A stretch of 64,000 nt of DNA from Clarkia xantiana subsp. parviflora (Eukaryota; Streptophyta; Magnoliopsida; Myrtales; Onagraceae), in the NCBI GenBank assembly GCA_036873135.1, contig JAPTYO010000007.1, positions 6,058,763 through 6,122,762 of the forward strand. The letters are read 5' to 3'. The position numbers and the translations under genes are program-made. The notes below the pieces were generated by a model, which saw only the letters and a list, made by a program, of their open reading frames with translations, ran no database searches and was not told the origin of the DNA. Positions 21,229-36,300 of this stretch are shown piece after piece; position 1 is the first letter of the stretch; every line of letters starts with the position of its first letter.

Positions 21229-24200
21229 ATGGGGAGGCAACGATCTCTAAGGAGTAAAGCAGCACACTTTGTGTCTGACCTCACCACTGTCATCCTCAAT
21301 CCCATTTCAGACAAACCGTCCTCGAAATCTCGTCCTCGTGCTCCTCCACCGGCCGCTGTAAGCATTTCTTTCCCGTCTGTGTCTCGTCGAGCTCGTTGCA
21401 GCTGCTCAGGCCTCGTTGATCGAAGTTAAGGAACCAGTTTTCTGAAAGATCGGTGGAGTAGGTTTGAGTTTTCTGATCGATTGAAGATTTTGATCAAAGT
21501 GGAATGGTTTAATTGGTCTTTCTTGTTTCGGTTATTAGATGGTTAGATTGGGTAGTTTTCGTGCTAGGTTTTGATGGTTCATAATGGTGGAATCAGAACA
21601 TTGGAGCTTCATGCTACAATGGTGAAATTCACACCACTAATTTCAGATGATTCTAGTTTGTAGTCTATATTCCTCTTAATTTCCTGTTTGGAAATGGTTT
21701 GATTCTGCTTCTGCTAAGGAAAGAGTAGAGATATGCATAAACATATTCAGCTCAGACATGGTTGCTAATATTGTGGATCAAGACTTTAGACCTGACATTA
21801 TGCTGCTAAAAAGCATTGGTTAGGGTTTCAATTGTTGGTGGAGCTGTCATAAATAGAGCCAATTTTTCAATGTTGTCGGGAATCATGATAGTACTGATCT
21901 GCGGAAGATTAATAGGTCTTCTGTTAAATTTTTAAACTCCGTTGATGCAATTTAGATAATCATGAGAGGTTATGAAGAATTTCAATTTTTCTTTTTTCCT
22001 TTCAGGATAATGAAAATGACACGAAAGGAAGTGCCAGTCAACTAGGATCGATCACTGAAGAGAGTTCTGAAGGTTTTGTTGACGGGCCCGATACATCCTC
22101 ATTCACTGCGTTCCTCTATTCTCTGCTGTCATCCTCTGAAGGTGGAGAGGATCCCAATGCAGAAGAGAAAACTGATAATCAAGCTGAGAAAAATGAAGGT
22201 GAAGTATCATATAATGCACCAATGAGAGAAAACAGTGTCAAGAAGAGCTTAATTTCTAGAGGAAGACAATCCCTAGGCAGAGCCTTGAGCCAAGCTACAA
22301 GAATTGCGGGTTTTCGCAGTCAAGAAAGGAGGAACGGTTCGGACGTGATTGCTGATGATAGTAATGAACCTAGATTTTCTGGAGTAGAAATGAGGGATTT
22401 GCAGAATTCACAACAAGAGTCCGAATCATTGATGGATCTCCCTGCAATTTCTGAACCTTCAATGCTTTTGTCTGAGAAAGCAAGGGCGACACTTTATGCA
22501 TCTCTTCCATCCCTTGCGCAGGGTAGAAAATGGCTGTTGTTGTATAGGTAATACTATCTATGCTCATCGATTTTGTCTTTCATTTTTGGAAGTAATTATC
22601 TTCCTTTTTGAAAAAAAATAAAATAAATTAATACGCTGATTATGATGCTTATAATTTCACAGTACGTGGAGACATGGGATATCGCTTTCTACTCTGTATC
22701 GAAGAAGCTTGCTTTGGCCCGGTCAGAGCTTGTTGGTAAGATCTTTTCTTCTTTCTCTGTATCAGTTATTCAGTTCTGTATCAAATCCATTTATGAAAAG
22801 AAAAAAAAAAAATCCCCTCATTTATTAAGTACTTGTGAGAAGAAATCTGCATGTCTAACTAATTGCAGTACAGGTTGTTGGAGACCGTAAAGGTGCAGTT
22901 TTTGGTGGCTTGGTTGAAGCACCATTGAGACCCACCAACCAAAAGAAGTACCAGGTGGTTCCGCAATTTTATTAAGGATGTCTGTAGAAAATGCTTATTT
23001 GTATCAGCGTTTAATGCTACAGCAGTATGCTAATTCTTGAACTTGAACAGGGAACAAACAGCACTTTTGTTTTCACTTCTACATCGGGCCAACCCGATAT
23101 CTTTCGTCCAACAGGTACAAGTTTTTTTTTTTGGCCAACCAGGTACAAGTTTTTCAGTGCACATCTTTGCTTTGATTATTCTCTTGCATCAATATGGACT
23201 ATTATCTTATACCTGCATGTGGGTATTTATCCCTAACCAAGCATGTGCTTCTAAGCAGGTAAAAATGTTGTGTCTGAGAATGGGAGAATTAGTTTATGAA
23301 ACTGGAATTTTCAATCTCAGACATAGTTTTTCTGTGTTGGCGCCAAACGTGTTGGCTTTTAGATACGGTTTTCTACATTTTGAAGCTCGACCTGTCGTCT
23401 TCTTTGGATAAATCAATCTTCAGACTTGCTCTTGTGTTCATCATTTAAAGCAGATCAATACTACTGCTCTTGAACAGGTGCTAACCGATACTTCACACTG
23501 TGCTCACCTGACTTCTTGGCAATTGGTGGAGGTAGCCATTTTGCAATCTATCTAGACAGTGATCTGTAAGTTAACTTTCCCCTTTAGATCTCTGTTTTAA
23601 AACCATTGAAACATCCTAGTAACTTTTGCATTTCTATGATTTGAAGCCTAAACGGGTCGAGTTCAAGCTCAGAAACATATGGTAATCCTTGTCTCGCATG
23701 TTCTCAAGACTTTGAAGTAAAGGAAGTCGAGGTCAGTTTCTCTCCCTAGCTTCTCCGTCTACATTCATACATACATACATACATAATTACACAGAGCTAT
23801 AGGTTGGGCTTGGGCTTGCAGTTTCTAATAGAATACGATTGCACAACACCAACATGCACAAAAATATTTTTTTCATGCATACATATCACATAACGATATC
23901 ATGATAGCACGAACACAATAACATGAGTATCCTCCATGCCTTGTTTGTGTTTAGGTATTGCAACACGGTAAAATTATGCAATGTAGTGCTGTTTTCTTTG
24001 AATTAATCTAGTCTAATAGACTTTAAAACAACAAACTAGTTTAATTCCAAGAGTTTTAAGCGTATGGACACGCATGATAGCGCGCATGTAACCATAAATT
24101 GCTATATACATGTAACAAATATAAGTTCCTTACTTGGGTGCAGCTATGGGGGTTTGTGTATAGTTCCAAGTACGAGGAGGTTCTGGCCATGAGCCGAACC

Positions 24201-24230
24201 ACGGAAGCAACAGGGATTTGCAGATGGTAA
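21229..24230 (+). CDS. TLDc-domain protein (OXR1/NCOA7-like)
   Basis: Exons 21229-21357, 22006-22547, 22663-22735, 22874-22954, 23051-23114, 23478-23565, 23647-23731, 24144-24230; 1149 nt, 382 aa. The first about 200 residues look disordered, Ser/Glu-rich, with a basic start MGRQRSLRSKAAHF. From about residue 205 to the end runs a TLDc domain: LPSLAQGRKWLLLYS, GISLSTLYRR, VVGDRKGAVFGG, FRPTGANRYFTLCSPD, FLAIGGGSHFAIYLD and a closing ELWGFVYSS segment. Family members such as OXR1 protect against oxidative stress and in animals bind V-ATPase; I recall an Arabidopsis relative, At4g39870, annotated as a TLD-domain protein. The exact role in plants is unclear. The donor of intron 5 is duplicated 28 bp downstream. 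Confidence 0.93.
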
Positions 24231-24460
24231 GGCGGGTTTCCGAGCAGAATATGAGAATTTTTGTATACATAGTTGTTGTATGTCAACTGAGGTTGGTCTG
24301 TATATATAGCAAGAAAGTGTTCAACTTGCACACCGTCTTTGCAATGGACATACCAACTTGGGTGTTACAGTTACTTAATGTTGACTGTGGTAGGCATGAT
24401 AACAATCTTTTTTTAAGAGATATCATAAAAATAGGAGGGTCATAAAAAGATGTGCATCTC

Positions 24461-24838
24461 TTTCACTATAGATATAAATATTTCAGCTGTTAAAGTATAT
24501 AAAGAATATGATAATTTTGCGATAGAGCTATTTTATATCCTTTCATTAGATATGAATATTTCAGCTGTTAAATATAAAGAAATTGAAAATTTTGCAATAA
24601 AGCTATTTTTATAGGGTTTTGATACAAATTCCGACTTTGATTCTGTGTACCAAATTGTGTTTTAGTGGCACCCTATATAATTTAATGCAACTTTATGGGT
24701 AAATGAATTATAGACACAATTTGGAATACTTCAGAATCCATATCATTTTCCTTTTTTTATATCCTTTCACTTTATATGAATATTTCAGCTCTTCATATAA
24801 AGAAACTGAAATTTTTGCTAAAGAGCTATTTTATATCC
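24461..24838. repeat. Three diverged copies of a 73-80 bp repeat
   Basis: Copies at about 24461-24540, 24541-24613 and 24764-24838 share the core TATGAATATTTCAGCT...AAAGAAA.TGAAAATTTTGC..AAGAGCTATTTTATATCC. Copies 1 and 2 are head to tail; about 150 bp of other sequence separates copy 3. No coding capacity. Confidence 0.75.
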
Positions 24839-25130
24839 AAATTCAGTTAAATCCATTTTAAAAAAAATGAATGGATTTTCATTGAGAACTCTAATGACAT
24901 GTCTGGTAAATAGAATGAGAATATGGAACAGAGGGTGATGTAGGTGAATGAAATGAAGAATAGTAGAGAATAAAGAATGGGAGGAGGAAAGTCAATAATA
25001 ATCCCATTAAATACTAAATAGGGTTGGGTATTTAAACTGGTTGAATCAGGCCGGAATTGGTTCAGAACTAATCTATTTGGAATTGGTTCGGTCTGGATCG
25101 GTTCCAAACAGAGCGGGTCAATAAAAAGTG

Positions 25131-26468
25131 GGGTTAATAACCAAATTGCTACCTGAACTTTGACCCTCTTACAAATCGCTACCTCAACTTTTAATTTTGA
25201 AAATTAGCTACCTCAACTTTGAAATTCAGATCAAATCGCTACCTCAGTCAATTTTTTGTCAATTTATACAGAATTGAACCACATGTGTTTTTTTCAAATA
25301 TTTTTCTTCCAAAAATGCCCTTGTCTCTCTTCCTTGCCTCCTTGCATAAACATACTCACCATATTCTCTCTGTTATCATCATTGCTTTATTGTTTTATTC
25401 TATGTCGTATGTATATCTTCAATTCCAAAAGTTCAGACAAACTACTACATTACTAATTAACAATTCCTCCATCAAAACAAGCTGCAGAATCTAAAAGTTG
25501 TTTTGATGTTGTTTTGATGCGGTAATGGTATTGTTTCATTGTTGTTTTTTTTTTCCGCTCTTGCTTATGCAATTTTTAGTTCGGTTTTAATTATATTACG
25601 TGTAGGTTATGTGTTATTTTGCTGTGTTATCTTGCTGCAGTAAATATGTTGTATCATTGCTGTTTTTTTTTTTCCACTTTTTGCTGCTGCAATTTTCACT
25701 ATTACAACGTTTAATTTTTGTTATTTTGTTGTTGAATCATAGCGAATATTTTTCGTTATTCTGTTTTCAATTACTTCCAACGAAAGGGGTCTGGGTATTT
25801 GTGGATCAAAGTCAAAAAAAAGTAATACATCCTACTAGCATTTTCAACATTTGCACAAATTAAGTTAAATTCACTCCACCTACTAGCATTTTCAGCATTT
25901 GCACAAAAGATAAAAGATAAGATAATAATACGAGATAAAAGAGAAGTTGAAACATTTGAAAGAGACAACTTTAAATTTGTATCTATGTCTGATATACTTA
26001 GAACTAACAACAAAACAGTTTGAATTCCGTTATATTTTCATTAGGATATATATGACATTTGCAAATTCCATACATAATTTTCAGGTGAACAGAGCAAGTA
26101 GAGCGGCGAAGTTAACATTTTTTTATGGTGGAAATGTTAATTGGTAATATAGAAGTTTGTTTGAAATCTTGTAATTGAAGATATATATACGACATGGAAG
26201 AAAATAATAAAACAAAGATGATAATGGTGAGAAGATGGTGAAGTATGTTCACGCAAGGAGGCAATGAATAAAGACAAGGGCATTTTTTGAAGAAAAATAT
26301 TTGAAAAAAAACACATGTGTTTCAATTATGTCTAAATTGACAAAAAATTGACTGAGGTAGCGATTTGATCTGAATTTCAAAGTTGAGGTAGCTAATTTTC
26401 AAAATCAAAAGTTGAGTTAGCAATTTGTAAACGGATCAAAGTTCAGGTAGCAATTTGGTTATTAACCC
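25131..26468. mobile_element. Non-autonomous Mutator-like element (MULE) with long inverted repeats
   Basis: The ends are long inverted copies of each other: about 25131-25445 and 26152-26468, beginning GGGTTAATAACCAAATTGC and running with scattered mismatches for about 315 bp. Flanking 9-bp repeats TAAAAAGTG (25122-25130) and TAAAAAGTA (26469-26477) differ at one base and fit a Mutator-type target-site duplication. The 700-bp middle is AT-rich and has no transposase frame. It lies between the TLDc and RABH1 genes. A hAT origin with an 8-bp duplication is the alternative. Confidence 0.8.
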
Positions 26469-26477
26469 TAAAAAGTA

Positions 26478-29141
<2,664 letters not shown>

Positions 29142-29185
29142 AGACCAAAAGACGAAAACAAAAACCAGTTCAAAGGTTGTTGCTT

Positions 29186-29300
29186 CTTTCCCAAGCAACA
29201 GCAAGAGGTAAACAATATATAAGCTGCTTCGAGATTGGTTCATGCTTTTCTCATCTTTTCCCAAGCTACAGCAAGAGGTAAACAATATATAAGCTGCTGC
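29186..29300. repeat. 70-bp tandem duplication downstream of RABH1
   Basis: The word CCCAAGCAACAGCAAGAGG... with AACAATATATAAGCTGCT recurs exactly 70 bp later (AACAATATAT at 29211 and 29281) with a single change in the first part. Confidence 0.85.
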
Positions 29301-29397
29301 TTCTTGTTATTTTATTGTTTGATGATGTAGGAAATTTTATGTTCAGATTCTCAATATATCATGTTCTTGTATCGCGTTATAGAAGTCGATTTTCCTA

Positions 29398-29490
29398 GTC
29401 TTAAACTGGGTAACAAGCATCTATGTGCTTAATTATCCGACTTCATTGAATTGCGATCGGAGTCTTAAACTGGGTAACAAGCATCTATGG
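29398..29490. repeat. 64-bp spaced direct repeat downstream of RABH1
   Basis: GTCTTAAACTGGGTAACAAG followed by CATCTATG occurs at about 29398 and again 64 bp later at 29463. Confidence 0.85.
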
Positions 29491-29723
29491 TGTAGTCATT
29501 TGAAGTGAAGAGACCAAACATTATATATCTTCTTCTAGCATTTAACATCATCAGAAGATAAAGAAAGAATTAATTAATTTTGTAGGTAGATCTGGACTCC
29601 AACCCAAATCTTCTTTATATACATTACATTAACAATATTACAAGGATACACCAACACAGAAATTTAACAACAAGAAGGTAAAAACAGAACAGACCGAACC
29701 GTCGCTAAAAAGTAAACACAGTA

Positions 29724-31776
29724 TCACCAGCTACGCGCGAAACCATCACTGTTCTGTCGAACCTTCAGGGTCAGGTATATGAGTAGCAACGATCCGAAGC
29801 TTGACCTGCCAACAAACCCCAAACAAGATAGCAATCGTTGTAACATTTGATACATACAAATATTTTGTATCTAACTTTATAGAGCAGAATATTCTATACT
29901 TACAGGATTGAAAACAGTAGGACGATTTTTCTTGAATCGAATGAAGCCGCACGCTTGCACCTCCATCTGTTATTCGTAACGTCCCCCACTGGTTTTTCTA
30001 CACGAGGCATCACAACTCATTAAAAAAAAGGAGGGTCTTTTGGTGCAACATGTTTGACCAAAATTGACTTTTGATACAACATCTTTTTCGTATACTTTTG
30101 GTGCAGTACGTTTGTAGTTTGTACACTTTTGGTGTATCCGTTAGTTGACAGTTGTGTCACGTGCAATAGCCTCTACTTTTATTTTATTTTTTTCAGTTTA
30201 GTCCCATTTTTTATTCTAAATTTACAAATTAATTCCTAAACAATTCCCAAAATAAAATTCAAGGCGAACCTCTTTAAGAAAATCGACAACTAATTAGCCC
30301 AAATGAGACCTACAAGAAATGTACCTTTAGAAGAAGCCAATTTGAGAAGCATAGTGCTATTGTCCATCAGAAGCTGCATCAATGTTTCGGTGGACTTTAA
30401 ACTTACTTGTCTCCTAAGAATCCTCTGCAGATTCTGTAAGCGACATAAGAAACAACTGTCACTCGAAGTCTAAATTTTGCTGTTTCTTCACTACTAGAAC
30501 TGTCCTTACTATTGATAAAAAGAAAAAGAACTGTCCTTACAGCCAATAAACCGTTGCTATTGGTTGCGTCAACATCCTCATCATTCGGTTTTTTAGGCAC
30601 TGCGAAGCTTCCTTGCTCGATGTCTATATCCACAACACATGGTGCTCCTGCATAAGCATCCATGGTTAAGTCGATGAAGTTTTCACAATCCAGTTTGCAT
30701 GGATCTTCTTCAACTTCTAGTAAACTAAGCACAGTTAGATCCGATGGGTCCTCGGGCAGTAATGCAATGCTGTAGATGTTTGGCTCCTGTCAAAACAGGG
30801 AGGTACCAAGCACATTCCATTATCACATCAAATACAACCATGCAAGAACATCAGTTGAATTGAACACATTTCTGCATCTAGACAATATAGTGGTGAAGAA
30901 GATTAACTTACCAATCTCATCGGAATTGTTGCTTCTTCAACAAAAACAGGAAATACATCTGAAATTCATGGTGAAGCAGATCAGAAAACATGATTGTCTA
31001 ATAAAAACATTTCATATTTCAAACAGTTCAAATTTCTTGAATCTGGTAAAAAATAAGTTGATTTACCTACTGAATATTGCTGGTTGATTTCGTCAAGACT
31101 TGGGTTTAGCATTTGGAAGCAAGAACTGTTCATGGCTTTGTCATGATGGCATGATCTTTCCTGCTGAATGAATGCATTTCTGTCAGCTCAATTCTATGCA
31201 CCAGGTCAATTTTGATCCCAAATAGAGATTTTTTTTTTTTTGGAAACCAAAATTTGAAAAGCTCAAATGCTTCACTGTGAACTTCCTTGAAAGAGCAAAC
31301 TTTTTTCTATTAGAGGAATCTGATACAAATGTTCTTTACTTGGTCTACTTTCTTCCTTCAGCATTTTGGTTTGGTTGCTGAAGTTAGGACACAAAATTCA
31401 CAGCAGAAAACAAGAAAACTTGACATCAATTTTCTTGTTATGGAGCTCAACTAGGTCTCCATATAGTAAACCTGCAACTAAACCAGCCCTAACTATTGAA
31501 TCCAGAAATTCAATTTGGCATCGTCAAGTAAACCCCGGATCCATGAAACCCACACATTTCAAAGTTCAGATTAGGAAAGGATCAAGCGAAGGTTTGAAGA
31601 ACGAGAATTGAAATCAACTGCATTGAAGGAGACGATTAATCTCAGATTCTCTTGATCGTGGTGTAGAAATTTCGGAATCTCCGAGCGAGAAAGAATGAAA
31701 CTAACAACGAGGACAATGTGAGCAAAATCAGAGATAAGAAGAACTTCACCTGACCGGAGCCGGAGTTGGCCGCCAT
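29724..31776 (-). CDS. Uncharacterised 232-aa protein with C-terminal membrane anchor
   Basis: Not recognised. Seven exons in reading order: 31776-31750, 31160-31067, 30958-30912, 30786-30541, 30433-30325, 29997-29904, 29805-29724; 699 nt, closing exactly in frame with GT-AG junctions. The start is MAANSGSGQ. The middle is acidic (LPEDPSDLTVLSLLEVEEDP, then FIDLTMDAYAG). Next comes an amphipathic segment (NLQRILRRQVSLKSTETLMQ), a basic stretch (NRWRCKRAASFDSRK) and one hydrophobic segment (IVLLFSILSSFGSLLLIYL) about 20 residues from the end. This layout suggests a tail-anchored protein facing the cytosol or nucleus; that is inference. The donor of exon 4 is repeated 31 bp into the intron, and intron 5 contains a TTTTGGTGCAACATG-type repeat. 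In Arabidopsis the matching position would be near At4g39900. Confidence 0.8.
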
Positions 31777-33392
31777 TGAAGCTGCTGAGAGAGGGTTAGC
31801 TGGGCTTCGCCGGCGAGAGAGAGAAGTCAGAGAATGTCTAGACTCTAGAGTGTGAAGATGACAGTGATTTAGAGAGAGAGAGAGATAGAAAAAGGTAACA
31901 GAGCAAGATGGCGCGATTTGCCAGTAAACTCCTGACAACAACATTCATTCATTCATTAATCAAATGAGGAGACTTCACCGAAAAGATTAGGGTTAATTAA
32001 ATTATTATTATTTTACAATTTATTAGTTTGTGTTCTGTTTGTAGACAAATAATAGCTCCGTTATATATTTTGTCAAATATAAATAAACTTGGTCACTTAA
32101 TTTATACACGATTAAAAATCAGAAAACTTAACGAAAATGATGGAATTGTCTTTGTCCATATAATTATTGTAAATATTCATATAATTATTGTAAACATTCT
32201 ATAAACATCTTTTCTATGAGAACAATTTCAATATTTTAAGTCAATATCCGATTTTTCTTTAATCACAAACTCATCCAAATTAGCCCATATTTGAGAGATT
32301 TAAATTAGAAAATATTTGAGAGAGTTAGCTATTTGTTTTTGAAGTTCGAGTTCTCTAAATTTTAGATGATTATTTTACTTACAGACATGAATGAAGATGT
32401 CGTCGATTTAATCTTTGAGATTATATCTCCATCGTGAGATTTGCTCCACCCCGGTGGTGTCAGGCGTGGTAAATATTTGGCATCATATAAGTAACTGAGT
32501 CACCTGCTCCTATTAACAATTTGTTTTAGAATAGAACTCACATATAAAAATTGTTATTCTATATTGGTCTGTTGTATTTGATTCAGGCCAATGTGACATT
32601 TAATAAAATATTAAAAATAAGTTCGGTTCAATTTGTTAGTTTGTGTATTTGAGGTCATACTTACGTTCGGTAACCTGTATTTGTGTTTAACTAGCTCGGA
32701 ATCGACTGCACTCAGCTTAATTCATATACATAATATATATGCATTAAAACTGTGTATACCCAACGGTCGAAAAAATACGTTTGAAGAGTGTGGCACAGAT
32801 GAGTAAATAAGTTAGTATGCAGGGGCAAATACATAGGTCAATGTCAGGGAAGGAAGTGAGACCGAATTGCACGAGATTTTGTCGGCTTATACCGCAAGTT
32901 GAGGCGTCATGTCTTGTGAGATCTCACACCCGGAACAGTACAAGACAATCCAATCAGATCACAGTACAATACAGACATAGGTCAATCCAAACTTGAGGTC
33001 ACGGGTCAAAACTGGCACACTATCGTACGTGACATAATCAACTAAGAGTGAATAATTAATCGACATCAATGATACAAGTATAAAGTTTTATAAAAAATAA
33101 ATTCTTTAAAATCTTTAATAAATGCTCGAGCCAACCGGAAGCAATGGTGTTGAGTGTAAATATAATTGCTCTTTTGAATCATAATAATAACAAATAGGGT
33201 AAGTAGCTAAAATTACATAACAGACTACTCATAGTAGCTACTAGCAGATCCATTGCATAATTTACATCTAACATTAGTTATCAGATGGGCTAACAACAAT
33301 ATACGTGCTACGTTAATATCGATTATGATCATACGACAACTCGCAACTCACCTGGATGGATGTGGTAGCTTAGTTTACGATACCATCCTTCA
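31777..33392. other. Intergenic region
   Basis: The first about 170 bp, GA-rich, are the leader of the membrane-anchored protein. The remainder is AT-rich (about 31985-32800) or unremarkable unique sequence (32800-33392, including the CAMTA 3' untranslated region). No RNA or protein gene is supported. Confidence 0.55.
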
Positions 33393-36300
33393 TCACGGGA
33401 ACATGGGCATATATTTATCTGCCTCATCCAGCAAAGAATCGATATCGATATCATCACCCAACTCTGCTGTTTCTTCGTAACTAACCGAGACCATTTCTTC
33501 TATCCCCTGCAAATATAATTCAGGGTTAAGAACCTATTTAGTGTCTCAACTTTACCCAATGTTGCTTTTTGGTGTCTCATAATCAAATTGTTGCTCTTGG
33601 TGTCCCAGGTTTCAAAAGTTATGCAATTTGGTAACAAATATGGTAGATATCGACGTTTTTACCTTAGCTTCTTGGATTTCGCTCACGACATTCAACAGCC
33701 TACGGTACTGATCTCTGGCCTCGGGGTACAGGACCATCGATTTGACTCGAGCAAGATATTTCTGCATTCTTTCCTCAGTTTGTTTCCGACCTTCTTTTAA
33801 GAAATCAAACTCTTCTTCTCCGTTTGAGGATGTGTTGTCGTTCATCATGTTTGATGTGTCGGTCAATGCTTCGGATTTGAAGCCACGAAGACCGCTTCCC
33901 TTTCGCCTCCATCGGAGAATGACCTTCTCTAAGATTCCCACGGACCATGTAATCTTCTTGTGTTTGTTCCTCACCTGGTGGCCTCTCACATGAGCCTGAT
34001 GATCAAGAAAGCCAATAGTAAGTACGGAGATACTTACGATGATGAAACCAAACCACATCTTAAATTACCATCATCTAATCAGCTGGTAAGCAGAAGAGCA
34101 TCCAAGTTATTGGATCACAAGGAGATATTATGTACATATTTTTTTCGAATGGATTTGCTAATGCGTTAATTACCAACTTGAATACCCAACTTTCGAAAAG
34201 CATACAGAGCTTCTTCTTCTTCTTCTTTTGGACAAATAGCTAATTTTGTCACTATTTTAAGTCAAAATACCACAGGATTTTGTTGAAAAAGACATAAACG
34301 AAGCTCAGGTGGTGATGCAAGTGTGCGTAGTAGCATGCTCCTTGTACAACCAAGTGAAGGGCAAGTGAGGGCCGGAATGGAATATCATATGTAGTGAAGA
34401 ATCGAATCAGATCTGAAGCTCTTTGCTAGGATACACTTATTTAAAATAAAAAAGAAAGATGTAACAATGGTATAAAAAGAAGAAATAATCTTGAATTCTT
34501 CATTCTTGAACCCATTTTTAACATCGGGGTTTTCTGTCTTTTTGACAAAATCTGTCCAATTTAATGGAGTGAAGGAGCAAGGTGTTTGTAAAATTGGCTA
34601 AATTCAGTTTCTCATTTGTGAATTAGTGTATTTTTTCCTTTCGTCCAAAGGTTATGCAATTAACTATCTAACAATTCAAAACGAAATGACCGTTATAAGA
34701 TGAATGAAAATGAAGGACTAGGTAAAGTGAATGGCACCTGAATTTTCACAATCTGCTGTCTAATAATCAGAAACTCTTTCCTTCCCTTCCACCCACGGAA
34801 CTTGTTCTGAATCCGGATTGCAGCGGCCTGGGCAGGATCATGCCCCGACTTTTTCTGTTTGACCGCAACCCTCAACAAAGCGCGTTCATCCGAAATTCCA
34901 AACTTGTCATCATCGTACTCTTTCATCACCTTTCTTTGGAAAGACTGAAGCCTGAAAACCTGATGAATCCGAGCAGCTGCTTGAGTTGCATTGCAGACAG
35001 CAGCTAATGAATCCTTCATCGAAAGTCCAGATGGCAACTCCCCATTTGCACGAGTAGGGAACCGTTCGGAGATGGTCTGAACAGCTTTGCCACCTGGACT
35101 GTAAGCAGCATCGGCTTCTTTCTGGTCCAAGTTAAGAGATGACAGGTGGGAACTCAAAGCTGATTCTGCAAGGAAACCTGCGATTCCTTTGTGACCATTG
35201 GAGGAAGCGAGGTCTGTTGCTGTTCTTCCTCTTGGGTACTTCGGGCTCGGGTCTGTTAAAGCTCCTGGAGCTGCACCTAGAGATATAAGAAGACACACCG
35301 TTCGCTCCCTAATATTCATGCAATATAGATATGAATCAATAAGATGGCGAAAATTTAGTAGAAGCAAAAGCAATAAATCAACTCGATCTAACCTGAATAA
35401 TTAACCAAGAGCATTATTTATCTGTACAAACTACTAAATAAGGCTAATGAAAGAAGGACAAATTGTTACGAGTTAAAAATAAAAAAGCTTAATCAAATAA
35501 GGACAGCAAATATTCAAACAAACAGTTATTGTTGTAAAGACAAAAATGCATGATTAATATTCACGTTCATGACAGGTCCAGAAGCTAAAACTTCATATCA
35601 TACCAAATGTTTACCAATTTGTCTACAAAATTTACCAAATGTTTTGCAAATTGGTCACCTCTATCAGAATGTTGTCCACTTTTGCAACATTTGGTAAGCT
35701 TTGTACATAATTTGTACATGATGTGACACTCGTATGAATTCGCTACCTAAGCCAGATAAATAATTAAGGATGTATACGAGATGAGTGTGTTATTTTACTA
35801 ATGCCAAAGAAAGAGATGAATACTTAAAGTTGAAATATTCTCACTTTCCACAATATGCTGCCCAGTGAAGAGCCGTCCACCCTTTCAGATCTCGAAAATT
35901 CACACTCACACCAGCTATGATTGTTGGCTGCAAAGCCCAGTCATAGCCGAGTGCGGCAGCAAAATGTAGCACACCTTGCCCTTCCTCATCCAATACACTA
36001 GCACCTTTCCCACCCTCAAAAGCCTTATCCAAAAGCCAAGCATACAAATTTTCCTTCAGCAGCTTTTGCATTATCTGCTCCCTTGTTGCATCTAAGGAAC
36101 CTTCTGAAGTAAACCTTAGCATTTCGTCCCACTCACCATTGTCATCATTAAGCAACGAAGAGATTTTAGAGCTCAACTGAGACTTCTGAACCAGATCTCC
36201 AAGATCAGAAGTAGAGCGCGAGACAGAGCTGAGACACAACAAGTTTGCAAACCTCATCTTGAGCAATTCAGTGATGCTGCTGCCATTATTAGAGTTGGCA

